NCBI GenBank assembly: GCA_902783295.1
Contig: CACZQT010000068.1
Location: forward strand, 1-14,402
Source of the DNA: an uncultured Lachnospiraceae bacterium
Lineage (GTDB): Bacteria > Bacillota > Clostridia > Lachnospirales > Lachnospiraceae
Length of the DNA stretch: 14,402 nucleotides
Direction of reading: 5' to 3'
Shown here in pieces: positions 7,821-14,203 of the stretch. Numbering within the stretch: position 1 is the stretch's first letter; every line of letters begins with the position of its first letter. The translations under genes and the position numbers were made by a program. The notes beneath the pieces were generated by a model that saw only the letters and a program-made list of their open reading frames with translations, was not told the origin of the DNA and did no database searches.

Positions 7821-9469
7821 CAGGCATTCTACGTTGGATGACAGGTCCTGACAGAGTCTGGAGAAAAGGTATATTCGGCAGAACCGGGATAACCTTTGGT
7901 GCACTTGTTCTTCTGCTAACTCTGCTGACAGGCTGCCATGGGAAACAGCAGTCGGAGGAGTTTACCCTGCCGACCTCCTATAACAGCGGCAAACAGTATG
8001 AAATCACTTTCTGGGCTAAGAATGATACCAATAAAAACCAGGTGCGGATTTATGAGCAGGCAATTGCGGATTTTGAGACGCTTTATCCGAACATTTCCGT
8101 CGGTCTTCGGCTGTATACGGATTACGGGAAAATCTACAACGATGTTATTACCAATATCGCCACCGGCACCACGCCGAATGTATGTATTTCCTATCCGGAC
8201 CATATCGCAACTTATATGACAGGTTCGAATGTCGTGGTTCCGCTGGACGCCCTGATGGACGATGCGGAGATCGGTCTGGGCGGAAGCGCTCTGGCTTTTG
8301 ATTCTCCCTCACGGGACGAGGTGGTGCCGGAATTCCTCTCGGAATGCATAATCGGGGAACATACGTATGCTCTTCCCTACATGCGCTCTACAGAAGCAGT
8401 GTACATCAATAAAACCTTTGTGGAGAAACTGGGATATGAAGTGCCGGAAATTCTGACCTGGGATTATATTTTTGAGGTTTCGGAAGCGGCAGCCCAAAAG
8501 GGAGAGGACGGAAATTATCTTCTGAACGGACAGAAGGTCATGATCCCCATGATCTATAAATCCACCGACAACATGATGATTTCCATGCTGAAGCAGCTGG
8601 GAGCCGGGTATTCTACCGACGAGGGAGAAATCCTGATGTTTAACGATAAGACCCGGGAGCTTCTGAAGGAAATCGCGGTACATGCCAGATCGGGGGCGTT
8701 TTCGACGTTTAAAATTTCCAGCTACCCGGCGAATTTCCTGGATGCCGGCCAGTGCGTTTTTGCCATAGATTCCACGGCAGGCGCTACCTGGATGGGCAGC
8801 GAAGCACCGCTTTCGGATATCAGTGCTGATAAGATTGTGGAGTTTGAAACCGCAGTACGGCCGATTCCCCAGTTTGATGTGGGGCATCCGCAGATGATTT
8901 CCCAGGGACCGTCGGTCTGCATTTTCAACAAGCCGGATTCCGGAGAGGTCCAGGCTGCCTGGATGTTTGCGCAGTATCTGCTGACCAACGAGGTGCAGAT
9001 CGCCTACTCACAGACCGAAGGCTATGTACCGGTCACCCGCAAGGCGCAGGAAGACCCGGTTTACCTGGACTACCTGGAACGAAGCGGAGAGGACAACACT
9101 ACGCACTATCCTGTGAAGATTGAAGCTGCGCAGATGCTGATGGCCAATACGGAGAACACCTTCGTGACTCCGGTCTTCAACGGCTCCGCTTCTCTGCGTG
9201 ACGCAGCCGGCGCACTGATTGAGGAAACCACCAAATCGGTACGCAGGAAGCAGAAGGTCAACGACGCGTATTTTGATGATCTTTTCGAAAAGATCCGTTC
9301 TCTGTACCGGCTGGATCAGCTGGGCAGTCAGAATGCGGCGGAATCCGGAGACCGTTCCGCCCTGGGACCGCTGCCGGGAACGGCAAAAGCCCTGCTGGGC
9401 GGTCTGGCGGCAGCCTGGGTGCTGATCATCCTCGTCTTTCTCCGGCAGACCCGGCGGAAGTCGGCATAA
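7817..9469 (+). CDS. Carbohydrate-type ABC importer, solute-binding lipoprotein with C-terminal membrane anchor
   Basis: 550 residues, about 100 longer than usual for family-1 solute-binding proteins. The N-terminus has basic residues, a hydrophobic stretch (25-38) and the lipobox LTGC with Cys40 as the lipidated residue. The body fits the MalE/UgpB fold: ITFWAKND near the start of the mature part, VINIATG-like region at 110-117, and the C-terminal block AWMFAQYLLTNEVQIAYSQT (381-400) followed by EGYVPVTRKA. After about residue 500 comes a Ser/Gly/Ala linker, then a second hydrophobic segment (about 524-542) and a basic tail QTRRKSA, which would leave the C-terminus in the cytoplasm. The start overlaps the MalG-like gene, with GGAGGG at 7803-7808 as ribosome binding site. 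Ligand unknown; an oligosaccharide, or glycerol phosphate as in UgpB, are guesses. Confidence 0.92.
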   Translation: MTGILRWMTGPDRVWRKGIFGRTGITFGALVLLLTLLTGCHGKQQSEEFTLPTSYNSGKQYEITFWAKNDTNKNQVRIYEQAIADFETLYPNISVGLRLYTDYGKIYNDVITNIATGTTPNVCISYPDHIATYMTGSNVVVPLDALMDDAEIGLGGSALAFDSPSRDEVVPEFLSECIIGEHTYALPYMRSTEAVYINKTFVEKLGYEVPEILTWDYIFEVSEAAAQKGEDGNYLLNGQKVMIPMIYKSTDNMMISMLKQLGAGYSTDEGEILMFNDKTRELLKEIAVHARSGAFSTFKISSYPANFLDAGQCVFAIDSTAGATWMGSEAPLSDISADKIVEFETAVRPIPQFDVGHPQMISQGPSVCIFNKPDSGEVQAAWMFAQYLLTNEVQIAYSQTEGYVPVTRKAQEDPVYLDYLERSGEDNTTHYPVKIEAAQMLMANTENTFVTPVFNGSASLRDAAGALIEETTKSVRRKQKVNDAYFDDLFEKIRSLYRLDQLGSQNAAESGDRSALGPLPGTAKALLGGLAAAWVLIILVFLRQTRRKSA

Positions 9470-9481
9470 AGGAGCTGTTGT

Positions 9482-10291
9482 ATGATTGAGATTACTTCGG
9501 TTCGTGCTCCGGAGCTGGAAGCATATGCCAGGCTTTCGGAAAATGAACTGCGGCATTATTACGAGCCGCACGGAGGGCTTTTTGTTGCGGAAAGCGCTCT
9601 GGTAACGGAACGAGCACTGGACGCCGGCTGTCAGCCGGTGTCTTTGCTGCTGGAGCGGAAACAGTATGAAAACGGCGCCGGGGGCCTGATATCCCGCTTT
9701 GCAAAGTATCCGGACCTTCCTGTCTATGTGGCAGAGGAGGAAATACTGGAGCAGATTACCGGATATCATCTGGCAAGAGGCGTACTTTGCCTGATGCGAA
9801 GAAAAGAACTGCCTTCGGCCATAGATCTGTGCCGCGGAATGAGAAGGATTGCCGTACTGGAACGTGTCATGAACCCGACCAATCTGGGAGCGGTTTTCCG
9901 CTCTGCGGCAGCCCTGGGGATGGAAGCGGTGCTGCTGACGCCCGGATGTACGGACCCGCTTTATAAAAGATCAGCCCGGGTGAGTATGGGAACGGTGTTC
10001 CAGATTCCATGGACCATTCTGCAGGAACCCTGGATTCCCATGCTGAAAGAACAGGGCTTCCGGATCGCTGCGTTTGCCCTGTCTCACGATACGGTGAGCA
10101 TAACAGACAAAGCATTGAATGAAGAAGAAAAGCTGGCTGTGGTACTGGGAAGTGAAGGTCCCGGCCTGGATCCGGAAACCATTGCTGCTGCAGATTATAC
10201 CATCCGGATTCCCATGTCGCACGGCGTGGATTCTCTGAATGTAGCCGCAGCGAGCGCTGTAGCATTCTGGCAGCTGGGACTGCATGAGTAA
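9482..10291 (+). CDS. SpoU/TrmH-family RNA 2'-O-ribose methyltransferase
   Basis: 269 residues. Members transfer a methyl group from SAM to a ribose 2'-OH in rRNA or tRNA, through a trefoil-knot (SPOUT) domain. The three family motifs are present: motif 1 ERVMNPTNLGAVFRSAAALG (127-146) with the catalytic-type Asn and Arg, motif 2 VVLGSEGPGLD (220-230), and motif 3 IPMSHGVDSLNVAAASAVAF (243-262). The N-terminal 100 residues match the substrate-binding region of the RlmB/TsnR-like group (GLFVAESALVTERALDAG). The ribosome binding site AAGGAG at 9469-9474 overlaps the stop of the binding-protein gene, so this gene appears to ride on the importer operon. The exact nucleotide modified cannot be inferred. 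Confidence 0.92.
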   Translation: MIEITSVRAPELEAYARLSENELRHYYEPHGGLFVAESALVTERALDAGCQPVSLLLERKQYENGAGGLISRFAKYPDLPVYVAEEEILEQITGYHLARGVLCLMRRKELPSAIDLCRGMRRIAVLERVMNPTNLGAVFRSAAALGMEAVLLTPGCTDPLYKRSARVSMGTVFQIPWTILQEPWIPMLKEQGFRIAAFALSHDTVSITDKALNEEEKLAVVLGSEGPGLDPETIAAADYTIRIPMSHGVDSLNVAAASAVAFWQLGLHE

Positions 10292-10303
10292 AAAGCTGTT
10301 GTT

Positions 10304-10378
10304 GGGGCAGGGGAGACACGGGGACAGTCCCCTTGGCAGGGAAGGCCAAGGGGACTGTCCCCGTGTCTCCCCTGCCCC
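10304..10378. repeat. Perfect 34-bp inverted repeat, head-to-head REP-like pair (copy 2)
   Basis: Arms 10304-10337 and 10345-10378 are exact reverse complements around a seven-base loop (AGGGAAG). Each arm contains its own smaller palindrome: GGGGACAGTCCCC at 10320-10332 and GGGGACTGTCCCC at 10350-10362. The unit can therefore fold as one very long hairpin or as two small ones. It fills most of the 98 bases between the converging methyltransferase and AraC-type genes. No T-run follows on either side, but such a stem should block read-through or protect the 3' ends of both transcripts. The layout resembles paired REP elements (BIME-like); that origin is inferred. Confidence 0.93.
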
Positions 10379-10389
10379 CTGGCCTGATA

Positions 10390-11199
10390 TTACGGCTGCC
10401 GGACTTTTTCGCCGCGGCTGAAGTGCCGGTACTGGAGCGGCGTCATATGGTGTTCCTCCCGGAAGACGCGGTTGAAGGACCGCTGGCTGCCAAAACCGGC
10501 CTCCAGACAGATATCCGTTACCGGCTTGTCGGTTTCTTCCAGTAAATACCTGCTGTATTCCAGCCGGGTAAGATTGAGATAACGATTGAAATTCATATGA
10601 AAGGCAGCGGAAAAAATCCGGGACAGGGCAAACGGGCTAATGAAAAGATCCCGCGCCATGGAAGTCAGGGTTACCTCTTCCATATAGTGTGCGGCGATAT
10701 ACGTCACAATCCGGTCTACCAGTTCAGTTTCTCCGCTGCCTTTTTCCTGCAGGGTCAGCAGCGGCAGTGTACGGGCCAGAATGATCTGCAGGAAAGACGC
10801 GTGGAGGATATCGTCGAACTCCGCCTTTTTCCTACGTCCCGTCAGAGACTCAAGTGCGTAGATGACATCTGAATGGACATGCCTGGCCGGAATGACGGGG
10901 TTTTCCGGGACTTCGCTTTGAAGCCGGTTGATAAAACTGCCGGTCAAGGCCGGGGCTGCCAGCAGATATTCAACATGGCTGTCCGGTTCAAAAGCCTGAT
11001 AATGGTGGACCTGATTGGGAAACACCAGAGCCAGATCTCCGGTGTTCATATGGAACAGGTCGCAGCCGATTCCCAGTTCCACGGAACCTTCCAGCACCAG
11101 GACCAGTTCCAGGGAAGCATGCAGATGTGGGCTGATATGTCTGGTTTTGCGCCGGTAGAGTTCAAAATCGTTTTCTTCTTTACTGTATAAAGGATACAT
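10390..11199 (-). CDS. AraC-family transcriptional regulator with N-terminal cupin domain
   Basis: 269 residues. The N-terminal part (about 20-70) is a cupin-like ligand-sensing fold, with HLHASLE (25-31) resembling a cupin metal or ligand motif and GDLALVFPNQVHHY (54-67) typical of AraC regulators of sugar metabolism. The C-terminal 95 residues hold two helix-turn-helix units: VTLTSMARDLFISPFALSRI (176-195) and KPVTDICLEAGFGSQRSFNR (225-244), followed by HMTPLQYR, a standard AraC signature. It likely activates or represses a nearby transport or sugar gene on binding a small ligand; the importer upstream is a plausible target but no operator is proven. The start is supported by AGGAGGG upstream and a near-consensus promoter. 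The gene is convergent with the methyltransferase and divergent from the 37-codon gene. Confidence 0.94.
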   Translation of the reverse strand: MYPLYSKEENDFELYRRKTRHISPHLHASLELVLVLEGSVELGIGCDLFHMNTGDLALVFPNQVHHYQAFEPDSHVEYLLAAPALTGSFINRLQSEVPENPVIPARHVHSDVIYALESLTGRRKKAEFDDILHASFLQIILARTLPLLTLQEKGSGETELVDRIVTYIAAHYMEEVTLTSMARDLFISPFALSRIFSAAFHMNFNRYLNLTRLEYSRYLLEETDKPVTDICLEAGFGSQRSFNRVFREEHHMTPLQYRHFSRGEKVRQP

Positions 11200-11220
11200 A
11201 ATTCCCTCCTGTACCTTTGC

Positions 11221-11249
11221 ATTTTAGCAAGATCTGGCCATTTTTTCAA
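11221..11249 (-). promoter_or_regulatory. Promoter of the AraC-family gene
   Basis: Read on the minus strand: TTGAAA (11249-11244), a 17-base spacer, then TAAAAT (11226-11221). Both hexamers differ from consensus at one or two positions. The predicted start lies about 15-20 bases before the regulator's start codon, so the leader is short and holds the AGGAGGG ribosome binding site. A small palindrome GACTAGCAGTC at 11257-11267 lies just upstream of the -35 and could be an operator, which is speculative. Confidence 0.8.
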
Positions 11250-11345
11250 GACATTTGACTAGCAGTCTTTTCCATCAGGTGCTAATATCATAATCGCAGC
11301 GAGGGAAAATGATTCAGTAAAATCAAGGCGTTTTAAGCTGCTGTT

Positions 11346-11377
11346 CAGGGTAAGGCCACAGGCTTTGAATTGCCCTG
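11346..11377 (+). other. Nested stem-loop in the leader of the 37-codon gene
   Basis: CAGGG (11346-11350) can pair with CCCTG (11373-11377), enclosing AAGGCC (11352-11357) that pairs with GGCTTT (11361-11366) with one wobble. It ends about 20 bases before the AGGAGGT ribosome binding site. It could modulate translation or transcription of the small gene, but the stems are short and I match it to no known riboswitch. I found no convincing promoter in 11260-11345 for the + strand; TTGACT at 11255 and TAATAT at 11283 are 22 bases apart, too far for a standard promoter. Confidence 0.3.
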
Positions 11378-11410
11378 CTGAAAATATTTGACCAACAGGA
11401 GGTATTCATT

Positions 11411-11524
11411 ATGTTATATAATTTTGCACATACACTGAAGGAACGTTTTGCAGAGTATATGGAGTCCAGCGCTAAGGAGAGCGTTTACAACGTATACGTT
11501 GACATGGTTCGCGATCAGATTTAA
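11411..11524 (+). CDS. Small protein of 37 residues, function unknown
   Basis: An ATG at 11411 opens a 37-codon frame ending in TAA. AGGAGGT at 11397-11403, seven bases upstream, is a near-perfect ribosome binding site, among the best in the window. The protein begins MLYNFAHTLKERFAEYMESS and ends VDMVRDQI. It is charged, has aromatic residues spaced through it, no Cys, no Gly and no Pro, and is probably one or two amphipathic helices. There is no signal peptide or clear membrane segment. A strong intrinsic terminator 62 bases downstream makes it a separate short transcription unit, divergent from the AraC-type gene. I do not recognise the family. It could be a regulatory small protein, or the RNA itself could be the functional product with the frame being a dual-function element. 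Confidence 0.65.
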   Translation: MLYNFAHTLKERFAEYMESSAKESVYNVYVDMVRDQI

Positions 11525-11586
11525 GTATTGAGCAATATGATGATCGGGAACCGGAACATATAAGATATCCCTCGCGATCGCATAGT

Positions 11587-11618
11587 AAGGCAGCCGGAAC
11601 GGCTGCCTTCTTGCTTTT
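11587..11618 (+). terminator. Intrinsic terminator after the small gene
   Basis: A perfect 10-base-pair stem, AAGGCAGCCG (11587-11596) with CGGCTGCCTT (11600-11609), closes a GAA loop and is followed by CTTGCTTTTTC with a run of five T at 11615-11619. This fits a rho-independent terminator on the + strand. It ends the transcript of the 37-codon gene and separates it from the rRNA methyltransferase gene that starts at 11664. Confidence 0.88.
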
Positions 11619-11663
11619 TCCGGGGAAATGGGGTAGAGTAAGATCTGCGAGGAGGGAAGTTCG

Positions 11664-13043
11664 ATGAAAGAGAACAGCAGGCCATGGCCCAGAGCGGTGA
11701 TTACAGGAAAAGGAGAACGTTTCTGGGAAACAGGACATCCCTGGGTTTACGGTGAAGAGATTGTTTCTTTGTCGGAAGAACCGGAAAACGGGAGCCTGGT
11801 CGACGTACTGAGCGGAAAGGGAAAATATCTGGGAACCGGCTTCTACAGCAGCCGTTCCAAGATCCGTGTACGCCTGATTTCAAGGAATGCCAATGACCGC
11901 TTTGACGAGGCTTTCTGGGAACGCCGGCTCAGATATGCCTGGGAATACCGGAAAACCGTCATGGGACAGGATTATATCCCTGCGGTTTCCGGAAAGCTCT
12001 CAGAACAGCCGGAAACGGGAAGCGGGCTGACCTGCTGCCGCGTGATTTTCGGAGAGGCGGATGGATTCCCCGGGCTGACAGTGGACCGCTTTTCAGAGAT
12101 CCTCGTAGCCCAGGTGCTTTCGGTCGGGATGGAAAGACTGAAGCCTATGCTGTTTCCGATGCTGGTGAAAATCCTCCGGGAGGACGGCCAGGAGATCCGC
12201 GGCATTTATGAACGCAATGATGTGGCCATCCGGGAACTGGAGGGGCTGCCGCAGGGCAAGGGCTGGTTTCCGCTGGAGGAAGCAGCTCAGCCGGGAGGAG
12301 AACCGCTGGAGGAATCCGGGGCTGCGCAGCCGAAAGAGAGACTGCAGGGGGAATCCGGGGATGCACAGCAGGAGCCGCCTGTTTCACTCCGGACCGTGAC
12401 GGATATCGTGGAAAACGGGATCCGCTATCATGTGGATGTAGAGAACGGACAGAAAACCGGCTTTTTCCTGGATCAGAAATACAACAGGCGGGCGGTAGCC
12501 CGGCTGGCAAAGGGAAAACGGGTGCTGGACTGCTTTACGCATACCGGTTCATTTGGCCTGAATGCAGCTGCCGGCGGTGCGGAACACGTACTTTGCGTGG
12601 ATATTTCCCAGCTGGCGGTAGAGATGGCCAAAGAACATGCGGAGCTGAACGGGCTGGCAGACCGTATGGAATTCCGTCAGGCAAATGTTTTTGAACTGCT
12701 GCCGGAACTGGCGGAGAAGGGCGGTAAACCGTTTGACTTTATCATCCTGGATCCACCGGCGTTTACAAAATCCAGGAAGACGGTGGACAGTGCGGAAAAG
12801 GGATATAAAGAGATCAATCTGCGGGCTATGAAGCTGCTGCCCCGCGGCGGCTATCTGGCTACCTGTTCCTGCTCGCATTTTATGCCGGATGCTTTGTTTG
12901 TAAAGATGCTGAAAAGCGCTGCCAGGGATGCCGGAGTGGAACTGAGGCAGATCGAAGCCAGGCAGCAGGCGCCGGATCATCCCATACTGTGGAATGTTCC
13001 GGAAACAGATTATCTGAAATTTTATATTTTCCAGGTGGTTTAG
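11664..13043 (+). CDS. RlmI-like class I SAM-dependent rRNA (cytosine-C5) methyltransferase with PUA domain
   Basis: 459 residues against about 390-400 for E. coli RlmI, which methylates C1962 of 23S rRNA. Domains: PUA-like RNA-binding region (about 8-72, containing HPWVYGEEI), a middle region with CRVIFGEADGFPGLTVDRF (125-143) and IYERND (181-186), then the Rossmann methyltransferase with SAM motif VLDCFTHTGSFGLNAA (287-302), acidic CVDIS (311-315), LDPPAF (362-367) and the Cys-containing TCSCSH (400-405). The extra length lies in a linker at about 203-243 made of an imperfect 13-residue repeat, plus a shorter insertion at about 108-122. The ribosome binding site is GAGGAGGGAAG. A possible weak promoter (TTGCTT, 17 bases, TAGAGT) overlaps the upstream terminator. 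Family assignment is firm; the exact target base is inferred. Confidence 0.9.
   Translation: MKENSRPWPRAVITGKGERFWETGHPWVYGEEIVSLSEEPENGSLVDVLSGKGKYLGTGFYSSRSKIRVRLISRNANDRFDEAFWERRLRYAWEYRKTVMGQDYIPAVSGKLSEQPETGSGLTCCRVIFGEADGFPGLTVDRFSEILVAQVLSVGMERLKPMLFPMLVKILREDGQEIRGIYERNDVAIRELEGLPQGKGWFPLEEAAQPGGEPLEESGAAQPKERLQGESGDAQQEPPVSLRTVTDIVENGIRYHVDVENGQKTGFFLDQKYNRRAVARLAKGKRVLDCFTHTGSFGLNAAAGGAEHVLCVDISQLAVEMAKEHAELNGLADRMEFRQANVFELLPELAEKGGKPFDFIILDPPAFTKSRKTVDSAEKGYKEINLRAMKLLPRGGYLATCSCSHFMPDALFVKMLKSAARDAGVELRQIEARQQAPDHPILWNVPETDYLKFYIFQVV
12270..12380 (+). repeat. In-frame tandem repeat inside the methyltransferase linker
   Basis: Three imperfect consecutive units: 12270-12302 (33 bases), 12303-12341 (39 bases) and 12342-12380 (39 bases). 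The first and second both begin CCGCTGGAGGAA; the second and third share GGAATCCGGGG followed by TGC-CAGC. All lengths are multiples of three, so the reading frame is kept. The encoded peptides are PLEEAAQPGGE, PLEESGAAQPKER and LQGESGDAQQEPP, acidic and likely disordered. Confidence 0.75.
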
Positions 13044-13126
13044 GAAGAACCGGTCCTGGTGCAGCGCTATGATTTGCCGGCCGTGCATTTTCCGGCAGTT
13101 ATGAAGACAGCGACGGAGGAAAAAAG

Positions 13127-14146
13127 ATGGCAATACTTGTAACCGGCGGCGCCGGGTATATCGGAAGCCACACCTGTGTGGAGCTTCTGGAGTCGGGCTA
13201 TGAAGTGGTTGTAGTGGATAATCTTTGCAATTCCTGCGAAGAGTCCCTGCGCCGCGTGCAGGAAATAACCGGGAAGACGCTCACTTTTTACAGGGCGGAT
13301 CTCCTGGACCGCGCGGCGATAGAAGAAATATTTGATAAGGAAGACATCAGCGCTGTCATCCATTTCGCCGGGCTGAAAGCGGTCGGAGAATCCGTAGCAA
13401 AACCTCTGGAATACTACTGGAACAATATCACCGGAACGCTGATTCTCTGTGATGTTATGAGGAAGCACGGCTGCAAAAACCTGGTTTTCAGCTCTTCGGC
13501 CACGGTGTACGGGGATCCGGTCAGTGTACCGATCCGGGAGGATTTTGCGCTGCATGTGACGAATCCGTACGGCCGGACAAAGCTGATGCAGGAGGATATG
13601 TTCCGCGACTTTGTGGTGGCGGATCCTGAATGGAGTATTTTCCTGCTGCGGTATTTCAATCCGATCGGGGCACACAAGAGCGGCCGGATCGGGGAAGATC
13701 CTCAGGGGATTCCGAACAATCTGGTGCCTTATGTAGCGCAGGTGGCGGTTGGAAAGCTTCCGTATCTGCGGGTTTTCGGGGATGATTACGATACCCCGGA
13801 CGGCACCGGCGTGCGTGATTATATTCACGTGGTGGATCTGGCGAAAGGCCATGTAAAAGCCATTGAAAAAATGGAGGCAGACGGACCTGGTGTTTATACC
13901 TACAATCTGGGAACCGGGCAGGGCTACAGCGTACTGGACATTGTAAAGGCGTACAGTGAAGCCTGCGGCCATGAGGTGCCTTATCAGATCGTTCCCCGCA
14001 GGCCGGGAGATATTGCCGCATGCTATGCGGATCCCACCAAGGCTGCGGAAGAACTGGGATGGAAAGCGGAACTGGGAATCCGCGAGGTGTGCGAGGACTC
14101 CTGGCGGTGGCAGAGCCGGAACCCGAACGGGTATCGGAGGGAATAG
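13127..14146 (+). CDS. galE: UDP-glucose 4-epimerase (GalE)
   Basis: 339 residues, the usual length. A cytoplasmic NAD-dependent short-chain dehydrogenase/reductase that interconverts UDP-glucose and UDP-galactose in the Leloir pathway and supplies UDP-galactose for glycans. Seen: the NAD-binding TGGAGYIGSH (6-15), DNLCNS (31-36), HFAGLKAVGES (79-89), the catalytic Ser/Thr block SSSATVYG (122-129), and Tyr148-xxx-Lys152 in NPYGRTK, followed by LRYFNPIGAH and GVRDYIHVVDLAKGH. Near the end, RRPGDIAACYADPTKA (about 302-317) is typical of GalE. The ribosome binding site GGAGG lies at 13115-13119. The 83-base gap before it holds a small TGCCGG/CCGGCA inverted repeat but no clear promoter, so it may be co-transcribed with the methyltransferase gene. 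No galK or galT is visible in the window. Confidence 0.97.
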   Translation: MAILVTGGAGYIGSHTCVELLESGYEVVVVDNLCNSCEESLRRVQEITGKTLTFYRADLLDRAAIEEIFDKEDISAVIHFAGLKAVGESVAKPLEYYWNNITGTLILCDVMRKHGCKNLVFSSSATVYGDPVSVPIREDFALHVTNPYGRTKLMQEDMFRDFVVADPEWSIFLLRYFNPIGAHKSGRIGEDPQGIPNNLVPYVAQVAVGKLPYLRVFGDDYDTPDGTGVRDYIHVVDLAKGHVKAIEKMEADGPGVYTYNLGTGQGYSVLDIVKAYSEACGHEVPYQIVPRRPGDIAACYADPTKAAEELGWKAELGIREVCEDSWRWQSRNPNGYRRE

Positions 14147-14160
14147 ATGCTGCTGACAGA

Positions 14161-14203
14161 ACGAGAAAGGGACACAGCCCGGGTGGCTGTGTCCCTTTCT
14201 CGT
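14161..14203. repeat. Perfect 19-bp inverted repeat after galE, REP-like (copy 3)
   Basis: ACGAGAAAGGGACACAGCC (14161-14179) is the exact reverse complement of 14185-14203 across a five-base loop (CGGGT). It starts 14 bases after the galE stop. The arms contain GGGACA and TGTCCC, the core shared with the palindromes at 5936 and 10304, while the outer sequence differs. No T-run follows, so termination would rely on the stem alone; it may instead act as a 3' RNA-stabilising hairpin. Confidence 0.85.

Noticed and set aside
11612..11634. Promoter TTGCTT-17-TAGAGT ahead of the RlmI-like gene
   Set aside because: Only three and four of six positions match, and it overlaps the terminator of the small gene. 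Too weak to list as a feature.
13067..13100. TGCCGG/CCGGCA inverted repeat between the methyltransferase gene and galE as a terminator
   Set aside because: The stem is only six base pairs with an 11-base loop and no T-run.
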